DNA of 64,000 bases from an uncultured Muribaculaceae bacterium (lineage in GTDB: Bacteria > Bacteroidota > Bacteroidia > Bacteroidales > Muribaculaceae), in assembly GCA_904501735.1 (NCBI GenBank), contig CAJGBY010000006.1, positions 45,791-109,790 on the forward strand, read 5' to 3'. Below are positions 54,994-63,512 of this stretch, piece by piece; position 1 is the stretch's first letter; each line of letters opens with the position of its first letter. The translations under genes were made by a program, and so were the position numbers. A model generated the notes under the pieces. It had not been told where the DNA came from. It made no database searches and was given only the letters and a program-made list of their open reading frames with translations.

Positions 54994-55037
54994 TAGAAAC
55001 TGATACTAACTAACATACATTATCATAACAGAGGAAA

Positions 55038-55796
55038 ATGAAAAGAATAATATATGCCCTAATATTTACACTAACAGTGTGTCTTGCCGTAGATGCTGCT
55101 GCGCCTAAAAAACTTGAAGTGCGCCGAGTAGATTTTGAAGAAATAAGAAAGTCGGTACAAGACACCGTGGGTGGAACACACTATTATCCTCGCTTGATGG
55201 CGGCTTATTTGCGCAACGATTCTACGCTACTCAATGATACACTACCAAGTGGCGAAGTGGTGCAAGGTAGAGTGATGAATATCGATGACTATCGCAAGTT
55301 GTACTACGGATATGTGTTCGAAGAGGATTATAATCCGTTCCGTACATCGGTGTATAGCGAAAAGCTTGAACATTTGTATGACAAGAAAGAGTTTACACGC
55401 GAAGAAAGTGTGCTTATCAAGGAGAATGCTCGTGCTGCACTTGCCGACAATCTTTTTGACCTTCGTCAAATGTCGTTTTTCATATATGCATTGAAGGAGA
55501 TTCGCAAAGATAACCTTGCTCGTATATGTCAGTTCCGTCTTAATTATCTTGTGGCAGCTATTCTATCGAGTGGACAAGGAACTAAAGAACATCCTTGGGT
55601 AGTAACATCGGTTGAACACGAGTATAACATCATCAATTTCCTTGGCTATGTGGCTGTGGAACACGAGGTTGTGGAAGGAAATATCGACTATATAAAAGTG
55701 GCAAAGAAAGATGAAAAATCGCCTGAAGGCTTCTATTTCGATGTGTCGAAGATTATGGAAGTGGCGCAGGTGAAGTTTCCTGATGCAAAAGAGTAA
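55038..55796 (+). CDS. secreted DUF4919 protein
   Basis: 252 aa with a signal peptide over 1-21 (LAVDAAA). The mature part is mostly helical, with YYPRLMAAYLRNDSTL near 48-63, YRKLYYGYVFEEDYNPFR near 87-104 and a beta-rich C-terminus (HPWVVTSVEHEYNIINFLGY near 182-201). These match the DUF4919 family found in Bacteroidota, function unknown. It lies 44 bases after the 7TM-HD gene, so it may share its transcript. A hairpin follows. Confidence 0.82.
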   Translation: MKRIIYALIFTLTVCLAVDAAAPKKLEVRRVDFEEIRKSVQDTVGGTHYYPRLMAAYLRNDSTLLNDTLPSGEVVQGRVMNIDDYRKLYYGYVFEEDYNPFRTSVYSEKLEHLYDKKEFTREESVLIKENARAALADNLFDLRQMSFFIYALKEIRKDNLARICQFRLNYLVAAILSSGQGTKEHPWVVTSVEHEYNIINFLGYVAVEHEVVEGNIDYIKVAKKDEKSPEGFYFDVSKIMEVAQVKFPDAKE

Positions 55797-55816
55797 AACC
55801 ACGCGTGATAAAAATC

Positions 55817-55862
55817 AACGGGACTGTGATATTTCGATAAGAAAACACAGCCCCGTTTGTGT
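55817..55862 (+). terminator. imperfect hairpin, probable terminator after DUF4919
   Basis: AACGGG-A-CTGTG (55817-55828) pairs with CACAG-C-CCCGTT (55846-55857), one internal mismatch, then TGTGTGTTT. The tail is weak. Confidence 0.55.
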
Positions 55863-55989
55863 GTTTAATGATAGGAAAATACGATTAGAAATCAACCACA
55901 TAGCGCGGCTGTAACTATGAGTGAAAAGCTTATTAGAAAAAGTGGTTAAGAATTGGAGCGAGGTGTAGTGGAATTTTTATTTTTTTTTC

Positions 55990-55997
55990 TATCTTTG
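55990..55997 (+). promoter_or_regulatory. candidate -7 box for the aminotransferase
   Basis: TATCTTTG, exact TAnnTTTG, 35 bases before the start codon, preceded by a T-rich tract. Confidence 0.45.
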
Positions 55998-56032
55998 TAG
56001 GTAAATTAATAAATGATTTAATATTTATAGCT

Positions 56033-57226
56033 ATGAATGAAGTTTCTCTAAGAATACAGGCTTTATCGCCTTCGCAAACATTGGCTATGTCGCAAAAAAG
56101 TGCTGAATTGCGTAGCCAAGGTATTGATGTAATCAATATGTCGGTAGGAGAGCCCGATTTTAATACTCCAGAGCATATTAAAGAAGCCGCAAAAAAGGCT
56201 ATCGATGATAATTTTACATTCTACACTCCAGTAGGTGGTTACTTGTCGCTACGCAAAGCTATCTGCGACAAGATGAAGAACGAAAATGGTAGAGACTTTA
56301 CTCCAGACCAAATCGTGGTGTCGAATGGTGCAAAGCAATCGCTTTGTAACTGTATTCTTTCGGTAATCAATCCAGGTGATGAAGTGATTATCCCTACTCC
56401 AGCATGGGTGAGCTATGTGGAAATGGTGAAACTTGCTGAAGGTGTGAATGTGCTTGTACCTGCAAGTGTGGAACAAGATTTCAAGATCACTCCTGCTCAA
56501 CTTGAAGCTGCAATTACTCCTAAGACAAAGATGCTTCTACTTTGCTCGCCTTCAAACCCAACAGGTAGCGTGTACACTCGCGAAGAATTGAAGGGCCTTG
56601 CTGAAGTGCTTGCAAAATATCCAGATATCATTGTGTTATCGGACGAAATATATGAACACATCAACTATACTGGCGAATTCTGCTCAATCGCTGAATTCCC
56701 TGAAGTAGCTGACCGCGTGGTTACTATCAATGGTGTGTCGAAGGCTTATGCGATGACAGGTTGGCGTATTGGTTTCCTTGCTGCTCCACTATGGATTGCT
56801 AAGGCTAACAACAAGCTTCAAGGTCAATATTCATCTAATCCTTCATCGGTAGCACAAAAGGCTGCTGAAGCTGCTTACACTGGTTCGCAAGAATGTATCG
56901 AAGAAATGCGTGTGGCATTTGAACGCCGTCGCAATCTTATCGTAGAACTATTGAGCGAAATCCCAGGTCTTCGCATCAACAATCCTCAAGGAGCATTCTA
57001 TATCTTCCCTGAAGTGTCATCTTATTTCGGAAAGAAGAATGGCGAAGAAGTGATTAAGGATTCACACGACTTGTCGATGTACTTGCTTGAAGAAGCTCAT
57101 GTGGCAACTGTGGAAGGTGCTGCATTCTGCGCTCCTGACTATATTCGCCTAAGCTATGCTACAAGCGACGAAAATATTAAGGAAGCGGTGGCTCGCATCA
57201 AGGTTGCTCTTGCTAAATTGAAATAA
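56033..57226 (+). CDS. aspartate aminotransferase (class I, subgroup Ib type)
   Basis: 397-aa PLP enzyme. The N-terminal segment SVGEPDFNTPEHIKEAA near 37-53 is typical, GGYLSLRKAIC lies near 70, and SNGAKQSLCNCI near 98. CSPSNPTGSVY near 175 is followed by the PLP lysine in GVSKAYAMTGWRIGFLAAP near 234-252 and an arginine in IRLSYATS near 371. The close match to bacterial type Ib aspartate/prephenate aminotransferases supports aspartate as amino donor. It begins a plus-strand run to pfkA with short gaps. Confidence 0.95.
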   Translation: MNEVSLRIQALSPSQTLAMSQKSAELRSQGIDVINMSVGEPDFNTPEHIKEAAKKAIDDNFTFYTPVGGYLSLRKAICDKMKNENGRDFTPDQIVVSNGAKQSLCNCILSVINPGDEVIIPTPAWVSYVEMVKLAEGVNVLVPASVEQDFKITPAQLEAAITPKTKMLLLCSPSNPTGSVYTREELKGLAEVLAKYPDIIVLSDEIYEHINYTGEFCSIAEFPEVADRVVTINGVSKAYAMTGWRIGFLAAPLWIAKANNKLQGQYSSNPSSVAQKAAEAAYTGSQECIEEMRVAFERRRNLIVELLSEIPGLRINNPQGAFYIFPEVSSYFGKKNGEEVIKDSHDLSMYLLEEAHVATVEGAAFCAPDYIRLSYATSDENIKEAVARIKVALAKLK

Positions 57227-57242
57227 TACAGAATAATCGCCG

Positions 57243-58250
57243 ATGATAGAGCGCATAATAATCGTAGATAATGTTGACCCTGTGGTTTTCTACGGGGTTA
57301 ACAATTCAAATATCCAACTTATAAGAAATCTATTTCCAAAGTTGCGTCTTGCTGCGCGTGGAAATGTGATGAAAGTGATAGGTGACGATAGCGAAACAAG
57401 CGAATTTGAAACTAAAATCAAGAAACTTGCCGACTATTGCGCCAAATACAACCAACTTCCTGAAGATGTGATTATCGACACCATAAAAGGTGCGCCACCT
57501 AAGGAACTTAAGATGGATGATGTGATTATCTATGGCGTGAATGGCAAACCAATATCGGGACGCACCCCAAATCAACAAAAGTTGGTGAAAACATTCCAAA
57601 AGAATGACCTCACTTTTGCGCTTGGTCCTGCAGGAACTGGTAAAACATATGTGGCAATTGCACTTGCAGTGCGTGCACTCAAGAATAAGGAAGTGCGTAA
57701 GATTATTCTTTCGCGTCCGGCTGTGGAAGCTGGTGAAAAGTTGGGTTTCTTGCCTGGCGATATGAAGGATAAAATCGATCCTTATTTGCAACCACTATAT
57801 GATGCACTCGAAGATATGATTCCAGCTAACAAGCTTAAGGAATATATGGAGACAAATGTGATACAGATAGCTCCGCTTGCGTTTATGCGTGGTCGCACAC
57901 TCAACGAGGCAGTGATAGTGCTTGATGAAGCTCAAAACACCACAACGCATCAAATTAAGATGTTCCTTACTCGCTTGGGTATGGGTGCAAAAATGATTAT
58001 TACAGGTGACATGACGCAAATCGACTTGCCACATTCAGTGCAATCGGGACTTGTGCAAGCAACCAACATCTTGCGCGATGTACCAGGTATCGGAAAGGTG
58101 GAATTTGATAAAAAAGACATTGTGCGTCACCAACTTGTGCAACGCATTGTAGAAGCTTACGAAAAGCACGACGAGCATATTCGTGCCATTCGAAAAGCCG
58201 AAAAAGAAGCTGCAAAAGAAACAACAAAAACAGATAATAAAATTCAATAA
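57243..58250 (+). CDS. PhoH-like ATPase
   Basis: 335 aa. The N-terminal segment (about 1-105) resembles the KH-like region of PhoH-family proteins. The ATPase domain has Walker A GPAGTGKT at 128-135, KIILSRPAVEAGEKLGFLPGD near 154-174, PLAFMRGRTLNEAVIVLDEAQNTT near 209-232 with Walker B in the last part, and a sensor-like KMIITGDMTQIDLP near 248. The family is linked to RNA metabolism and often lies near ybeY. Here it is followed 14 bases on by purC. The exact role is uncertain. Confidence 0.92.
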   Translation: MIERIIIVDNVDPVVFYGVNNSNIQLIRNLFPKLRLAARGNVMKVIGDDSETSEFETKIKKLADYCAKYNQLPEDVIIDTIKGAPPKELKMDDVIIYGVNGKPISGRTPNQQKLVKTFQKNDLTFALGPAGTGKTYVAIALAVRALKNKEVRKIILSRPAVEAGEKLGFLPGDMKDKIDPYLQPLYDALEDMIPANKLKEYMETNVIQIAPLAFMRGRTLNEAVIVLDEAQNTTTHQIKMFLTRLGMGAKMIITGDMTQIDLPHSVQSGLVQATNILRDVPGIGKVEFDKKDIVRHQLVQRIVEAYEKHDEHIRAIRKAEKEAAKETTKTDNKIQ

Positions 58251-58264
58251 AATATAGAAATGCT

Positions 58265-59212
58265 ATGGCAAAGACTTTGGTAAACACTGAATTTAATTTT
58301 AAGGGACAAAAGAGCGTATATCATGGTAAGGTGCGCGATGTGTATGACATTAATGATGACCTACTTGTAATGGTTGCAACCGATCGTATTTCTGCTTTCG
58401 ATGTAATCCTACCTAAGGGAATTCCATTTAAGGGTCAAGTTCTTAATCAAATTGCATCTTCTTTCCTTGATGCTACAGCTGATATTGTACCAAACTGGAA
58501 ACTTGCTACACCAGACCCAATGGTAACAGTGGGCTTGAAGTGTGAAGGTTTCAAGGTGGAAATGATTATTCGTGGTTACTTGACAGGTAGTGCATGGCGC
58601 GACTATGCTGCTGGTTGTCGTGAAATATGTGGCGTAAAACTTCCTGACGGAATGAAGGAAAATGAACGCTTCCCAGAACCAATCATCACTCCAACAACAA
58701 AGGCTGATGCTGGTCACGATGAAAATATCTCAAAGGAAGAAATCATTGCTCAAGGTATTGTTTCGGCCGAAGATTACGAAGTGGTAGAAAAGTATACTCG
58801 TGCATTGTTTGCTCGTGGTAGCGAAATCGCTGCATCGAAGGGTCTCATCTTGGTAGATACAAAGTATGAATTTGGTAAGCGCGATGGTAAGGTTATTCTT
58901 ATGGACGAAATTCACACTCCAGACTCATCTCGCTACTTCTATGCTGCCGACTATCAAAAGCGTTTCGAAGCCGGTGAACCACAAGTTCAACTTTCAAAGG
59001 AATTTGTGCGTCAATGGCTAATCGACAACAACTTCATGGGTAAAGAAGGTCAACAAGTGCCTGAAATGACCGATGAATACTGCGATTCAGTATCGGCTCG
59101 TTACATTGAGCTATATGAAAATATCGTAGGCGAAAAGTTTGTAAAGGCTGAAGATGAAGATATTCACGCTCGTATCGAAAAGAACGTAGCTGATTATCTA
59201 AATAGTCTATAA
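58265..59212 (+). CDS. purC: SAICAR synthetase
   Basis: 315-aa ligase of purine synthesis joining CAIR and aspartate. The signature begins YHGKVRDVYDI near 19, with DRISAFDVILPKGIPFKGQ near 41-59, GYLTGSAWRDYAAG near 101, GLILVDTKYEFG near 197 and ILMDEIHTPDSSRYFYA near 214-230. The length is that of the longer bacterial/yeast-like form. It lies 14 bases after the PhoH gene; a 65-base gap without a hairpin leads to menG. Confidence 0.96.
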   Translation: MAKTLVNTEFNFKGQKSVYHGKVRDVYDINDDLLVMVATDRISAFDVILPKGIPFKGQVLNQIASSFLDATADIVPNWKLATPDPMVTVGLKCEGFKVEMIIRGYLTGSAWRDYAAGCREICGVKLPDGMKENERFPEPIITPTTKADAGHDENISKEEIIAQGIVSAEDYEVVEKYTRALFARGSEIAASKGLILVDTKYEFGKRDGKVILMDEIHTPDSSRYFYAADYQKRFEAGEPQVQLSKEFVRQWLIDNNFMGKEGQQVPEMTDEYCDSVSARYIELYENIVGEKFVKAEDEDIHARIEKNVADYLNSL

Positions 59213-59277
59213 ATAATATAAATGAGGGGATTGGGGATGCTCCAGTCTCCTTATTTTAACTTTCTAATTATCGGATT

Positions 59278-60018
59278 GTGAATTACAAGGCTGAAGAAAT
59301 AAGACCATATAACGATGAAGAAGGCAAGACAGGTCAAGTGAGACAAATGTTTGACTCAATAGCACCTGCTTACGACTTTATGAATCGTGCAATGACATTT
59401 GGTATCGACCGTTGGTGGCGCAAACGCGCTGTGAAAATGGTGGGTAAATATCACCCCATGACAGTGCTCGATGTGGCAACAGGAACGGGCGACTTGGCGT
59501 TGCAGATTTTTGACACCTTGCATCCACAACATATTATCGGTATCGACCTATCGGAAGGAATGCTCGAAATAGGTCGCAAGAAAATAGCCGATCGCGACTT
59601 GACCAATCAAATCACTCTTGAGCAAGGAGATTGCTTGAATATGCGATTTGAAGATGGTATGTTTGATGCAGTGACTGTGGCCTACGGCGTGCGCAATTTT
59701 GAGCATCTACAACAAGGCTATGCCGAAATGTATCGCGTGCTTGCCAAGGGCGGCGTGTTGTGTGTGGTAGAATTGTCGGTGCCAACCAATCCTATTATGC
59801 GAGTGTTATATAATATATATACTCGTACTTTGGTTCCATTTGTGGGACGAATGATTTCGAAAGACCGCCGAGCATATAGCTATCTGCCCGAAAGTATAGC
59901 CGCAGTGGCACAGGGCGAAGAAATGCTTGATATAATGCGTAAGGCTGGTTTTGAAAATTGTCGCTTCAAGCGAATGACATTCGGCACTTGTACCATCTAT
60001 ATGGGCGAAAAGAAGTGA
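59278..60018 (+). CDS. menG: demethylmenaquinone C-methyltransferase
   Basis: 246-aa SAM methyltransferase of the UbiE/MenG family, the last step of menaquinone synthesis. It has MFDSIAPAYDFMNRAMTFGIDRWWR near 24-48 (key parts IAPAYDFMN and DRWWR), SAM loop VLDVATGTGDLAL near 63-75, and VTVAYGVRNFEHL near 134. The start is GTG 59278. The first ATG would remove the conserved N-terminal 23 residues. In an anaerobe lacking ubiquinone genes here, menaquinone is the expected substrate, serving fumarate respiration. Confidence 0.94.
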   Translation: MNYKAEEIRPYNDEEGKTGQVRQMFDSIAPAYDFMNRAMTFGIDRWWRKRAVKMVGKYHPMTVLDVATGTGDLALQIFDTLHPQHIIGIDLSEGMLEIGRKKIADRDLTNQITLEQGDCLNMRFEDGMFDAVTVAYGVRNFEHLQQGYAEMYRVLAKGGVLCVVELSVPTNPIMRVLYNIYTRTLVPFVGRMISKDRRAYSYLPESIAAVAQGEEMLDIMRKAGFENCRFKRMTFGTCTIYMGEKK

Positions 60019-60070
60019 GTATCGAGAGAACATAGTTAGAAAATAGTAATATTATATATTTCTAAAGATT

Positions 60071-61051
60071 ATGGCAGGAATAAATTGTATAGGAATTTTG
60101 ACATCGGGAGGTGATGCTCCTGGTATGAACGCTGCAATACGCGCGGTGACTCGTGCGGCAATCTATGGTGGATTGAGAGTGAAAGGTATCTATCGCGGTT
60201 ATCGTGGTCTTATCACTGGCGAAATTGTGGAGTTCAAGACACAAAATGTGTCGAATATTATTCAAGCAGGTGGTACTATCTTGAAGACAGCACGATGCAA
60301 GGAGTTCCAAACCCCAGAAGGTCGCAAACAAGCCTACGAAATGATGCAAAAAGAAGGCATCGATGCGCTTGTGGTGATAGGTGGTGATGGCTCACTTACT
60401 GGTGCGCGAGTGTTTGCTACCGAGTTTAATATTCCTATAGTAGGTCTTCCTGGTACTATCGACAACGACCTATATGGAACCGACCGTACAATCGGTTATG
60501 ATACAGCGTTGAATACCATTATGGAATGTGTGGACAAGATACGCGACACAGCGACATCGCACGAACGCTTGTTCTTCATTGAAGTGATGGGTCGTGATGC
60601 AGGTTTCTTGGCTCTAAATGGTGCTATCGCTTCGGGTGCTGAGGCTGCAATTATCCCAGAAATCTCGACTGAGGTAGACCAATTGAGCGAACTTATTTCA
60701 AACGGTTTCCGTAAGAGCAAGAACTCATCGATTGTGCTTGTTGCCGAAAGTCCTGTAACAGGTGGCGCAATGGGCATGGCAGAGCGTGTGAAAAACGAAT
60801 TCCCTCAATATGATGTGCGCGTGTCGATACTTGGACACTTGCAACGAGGAGGTTCGCCAACTGCTGCCGACCGCATTCTTGCTTCGCGTATGGGTGCTGC
60901 TGCTATTGAAGCATTGCTCGAAGATCAACGCAATGTGATGATTGGTATTCGCAACGACGAAATCGTGTATGTACCATTCTCAAAGGCTATTAAGAACGAT
61001 AAACCTATCAAACGCGAGCTTCTTACAACCCTTCGAACACTATCAATCTAA
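60071..61051 (+). CDS. pfkA: 6-phosphofructokinase (ATP)
   Basis: 326-aa glycolytic kinase. Motifs are ILTSGGDAPGMNAAIRA near 8-24, VVIGGDGSLTGA near 97-108, GLPGTIDNDLYGTDRTIGYDTA near 122-143 with the catalytic aspartate in TIDND, MGRDAGFLAL near 170, and LGHLQRGGSPTAADRILASRMG near 256-277. The GGDGS form is that of ATP-dependent rather than pyrophosphate-dependent enzymes. A terminator follows. Confidence 0.96.
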   Translation: MAGINCIGILTSGGDAPGMNAAIRAVTRAAIYGGLRVKGIYRGYRGLITGEIVEFKTQNVSNIIQAGGTILKTARCKEFQTPEGRKQAYEMMQKEGIDALVVIGGDGSLTGARVFATEFNIPIVGLPGTIDNDLYGTDRTIGYDTALNTIMECVDKIRDTATSHERLFFIEVMGRDAGFLALNGAIASGAEAAIIPEISTEVDQLSELISNGFRKSKNSSIVLVAESPVTGGAMGMAERVKNEFPQYDVRVSILGHLQRGGSPTAADRILASRMGAAAIEALLEDQRNVMIGIRNDEIVYVPFSKAIKNDKPIKRELLTTLRTLSI

Positions 61052-61076
61052 GGGCAAAAAAGATAAATTGCATAAT

Positions 61077-61111
61077 AAGGCGAATGGTGATAACATTCGC
61101 CTTTGTTTTTT
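61077..61111 (+). terminator. terminator after pfkA
   Basis: Perfect 10-bp stem AAGGCGAATG (61077-61086) with CATTCGCCTT (61094-61103), 7-base loop, then TGTTTTTT. Confidence 0.9.
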
Positions 61112-61190
61112 GTATAAAAACTGCAAGTTGTTTGCTTTTGTTATGATTGTTTTGTAATTTTACAAGAAGAAACACAAAAGGATTATTATT

Positions 61191-61856
61191 ATGAAGAATT
61201 TTTTGATGGTAGGTGGGGCTTTGCTCGTGCTTGTGGTGTGTTGGCTCACATTGCGAGAAGTGAAGTCTTATCAAGAAAAGATGGATGTACTATTGGAAAA
61301 AGTAGAAGCTCTCGAATCGGGCAGAGCTATGAGTGTGGATAATGAAGAAAGTTGTGAAGAAGAACTTATTGCAGAGAAAGCACTTGAAGTAGTGGAAGAA
61401 GTGGTGGAAGTAGTGAAAAAAGCTAAGCCTCGCGTTGAAAAGGAAGCTACATCAACACAAAAAGTGGTAGAAAAGAAAGCTGTGCAAGAAGAATCGGTAA
61501 AGGCTGAGCCACAACCAAAGCCAAAGAAAGAAATAAATGCTAACGATGTAAAAATAACTCAATTTAAGAAGGATGATACTGATAGGCACGAGATTGTAAC
61601 ATTCAAGAATAATACATCGGAAACAATAAGCAGAATACAAGGCATTATAGTTTATAAAGATATGCAAGGCAATGATATATCGTATAATGAGATAGATGTT
61701 AGATTGACAATAGCTCCAGGAATGTCGAAGCAAACTAAAATAAAGAGTTTCGACCAAGATCATAAGTATTGTTATTACAAGGACTATAAATCATATTATG
61801 AAACAGTAGGAATAACAGCTTTCAAGATAGAATTTAGATTGACATCCTATAATTAA
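61191..61856 (+). CDS. membrane-anchored protein with charged stalk and FxLYD-like domain
   Basis: 221 aa, no named family recognised. One N-terminal membrane span (about 4-20, MVGGALLVLVVCWLT) leads into a short coiled coil (YQEKMDVLLEKVEALE near 27-42). A long linker of alternating acidic and basic residues follows to about 118 (EEVVEVVKKAK, EPQPKPKKEINAND). The folded C-terminal domain (about 120-221) is beta-rich, with EIVTFKNNTSETISRIQGIIVY and a final TAFKIEFRLTSYN, resembling the FxLYD-type Ig domains of secreted proteins. The next gene, 20 bases on, is another single-span protein, so the pair may act together at the envelope. Confidence 0.72.
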   Translation: MKNFLMVGGALLVLVVCWLTLREVKSYQEKMDVLLEKVEALESGRAMSVDNEESCEEELIAEKALEVVEEVVEVVKKAKPRVEKEATSTQKVVEKKAVQEESVKAEPQPKPKKEINANDVKITQFKKDDTDRHEIVTFKNNTSETISRIQGIIVYKDMQGNDISYNEIDVRLTIAPGMSKQTKIKSFDQDHKYCYYKDYKSYYETVGITAFKIEFRLTSYN

Positions 61857-61876
61857 TAGAATAACTTTAAACTGAT

Positions 61877-62083
61877 ATGTTGAAAAAGATAATTATTTTT
61901 TTGATTGGTTGTGCAGTGGGATATGCATGTTGGACATCGTTTGTCGACCATTCACAAAAGGCGAGTGTAACCGAAGAAGTTGTGAGCGAAGAAGCGTCGG
62001 ATACAACAATATCGGAAGAAAATGGTATCAAGGAACTACCTGAAGATACCATGAAACTTGATTCGGTGATGTCGGCTATATAA
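61877..62083 (+). CDS. small single-span membrane protein, unknown
   Basis: 68 aa. Residues 4-20 are a hydrophobic span (IIIFLIGCAVGYACW), followed by an acidic S/E/T-rich tail with repeats of TEEVVSEEAS and ending KLDSVMSAI. It is too short and plain for a family call. Its layout (short basic start, one span, acidic extracytoplasmic tail) parallels the N-terminal part of the preceding gene. It lies 20 bases after that gene and 10 bases before the TIGR02757 gene, so all three are probably one transcript. Confidence 0.6.
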   Translation: MLKKIIIFLIGCAVGYACWTSFVDHSQKASVTEEVVSEEASDTTISEENGIKELPEDTMKLDSVMSAI

Positions 62084-62093
62084 GACTAATGTT

Positions 62094-62891
62094 ATGGCAT
62101 TGAGTGCAACCGATTTTGAGCAATTGAAGTCGTTTCTCGATCGCGAGGCAGCTCGTATCAATCACCCCGATTTTATTTACAACGATCCAGTGCAATTTGC
62201 ACGACGATTTGATCGATTGCAAGATATTGAGGTGGTGGCGTTCCTCTCGGCAGCAATAGCTTGGGGCAAACGCAAAATGATATGTGATAATTGCGAAAAA
62301 ATGCTCGCGATAATGGAGAACAACCCTTATGAATATGTGATGGAGGGCGAATATGAGAGATTACCTGATATTAATATTCATCGCACTTTCTTTGCCAAGA
62401 ATTTTAAGTATATGCTTCGTGGATTTAGGAGCATATTTAGCCGTTATGGCTCATTGAACGACTTTGCTAAGAGTGTGGGAGCAGGCGAGAGTGAGACTCC
62501 GTCGTGGTATCTTGTGGAACAGATGCAACGCGTGTTTAGCGATGCAAATGGAGGCGAAACCGATTCGCAATGTTTGCCTACACAACTTAAGAATACAGCA
62601 CTGAAACGCATAAACATGGCACTTCGTTGGTTGGTGCGCAACGATGGTATAGTGGACCTTGGTGTGTGGGATTGTATCAAGCCGTCGCAGTTATACATTC
62701 CTCTCGATGTGCATGTGGGTGATACTGTGCGTGCCTTGGGAATGATAGAGCGTAAGGCTAACGACCGTCGCACGGTGATGGAGGTTACCGATATTCTGCG
62801 ACAGATGCGTCCCGATGACCCAGTGATATATGATTTTGCACTATTTGGTATAGGGATTGGAGATAAATATTTAGGAATCAAGATAGAATAA
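62094..62891 (+). CDS. TIGR02757 family protein
   Basis: 265 aa, cytoplasmic, helical. Recognised by LKSFLDREAARINHPDFI near 11-28, DPVQFARRFDRLQDIEVVAFLSAAIAWGKR near 31-60 (key parts DPVQFARRF and AIAWGKR), NMALRWLVRND near 174, and VPLDVHVGDT-like IPLDVHVGDTVRALG near 202-216. The family occurs in Bacteroidota and some other phyla; no function is established. Remote likeness to HhH-GPD DNA glycosylases has been suggested for such helical folds, but I cannot confirm it here. Confidence 0.88.
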   Translation: MALSATDFEQLKSFLDREAARINHPDFIYNDPVQFARRFDRLQDIEVVAFLSAAIAWGKRKMICDNCEKMLAIMENNPYEYVMEGEYERLPDINIHRTFFAKNFKYMLRGFRSIFSRYGSLNDFAKSVGAGESETPSWYLVEQMQRVFSDANGGETDSQCLPTQLKNTALKRINMALRWLVRNDGIVDLGVWDCIKPSQLYIPLDVHVGDTVRALGMIERKANDRRTVMEVTDILRQMRPDDPVIYDFALFGIGIGDKYLGIKIE

Positions 62892-62906
62892 ATTAAAACT
62901 GACGAT

Positions 62907-63476
62907 ATGAAAAAACTTTTGTTGATAGTTGATGCTCAATATGACTTCCTTGTGGGAGGAAATTTGCCAGTAGAAGGTGCTAAAGAAAATATGGATAAGC
63001 TTGCCAAGTATGTAGGCGAATCGGAACATGCGAAAGTGGCATTTACCCTTGATTGGCACCCGGTAACACATTGTTCATATGTGACAAATGGTGGCGAATG
63101 GCCAGTGCATTGCGTGCACTACACTCATGGAGCAAGCATATATCAACCAGTTGCCGATGCAGTGTTTGCGAAAATGGCTGCTACCGATGTGAAAATATAC
63201 CTAAAAGGTGAACATCCCGAAGTAGAGGAGTATTCGTTTATACAGAATGAAGACAACAGAGAGATGTTTGCGGTGAGTGTAGATAAAGAAGAGGGCATCG
63301 ACGTGATAGAGGTGTGCGGTATTATGTCGCGCGTGTGCGTGCTCAACACTGTAAAGGACCTTGTGGCTAATGGTTATAAGGATAAACTTGTGGTGAAACT
63401 TGATTTCATTGGAGCCGATGATGACAATAAAGAATTGATAGAATATTGCAAGGAGAATGGCGTTTCATTTGCTTGA
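62907..63476 (+). CDS. isochorismatase-fold cysteine hydrolase, nicotinamidase-like
   Basis: 189 aa. The fold and likely active site are visible: catalytic aspartate in IVDAQYDFLVGG near 7-18, metal-binding DWHP near 49-52 with histidine in GGEWPVHCVHYTHGA near 63-77, lysine in YLKGEHPEVEEYS near 98-110, and nucleophile cysteine in CGIMSRVCVLNTVKDL near 137-152. That match to PncA suggests nicotinamide deamidation for NAD salvage. The usual TDYCV around the nucleophile reads SRVCV here, so a different amide substrate is possible. Confidence 0.85.
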   Translation: MKKLLLIVDAQYDFLVGGNLPVEGAKENMDKLAKYVGESEHAKVAFTLDWHPVTHCSYVTNGGEWPVHCVHYTHGASIYQPVADAVFAKMAATDVKIYLKGEHPEVEEYSFIQNEDNREMFAVSVDKEEGIDVIEVCGIMSRVCVLNTVKDLVANGYKDKLVVKLDFIGADDDNKELIEYCKENGVSFA

Positions 63477-63512
63477 TATTGAAACTGTGATTAATCCCTT
63501 TTGCCACAAGAT

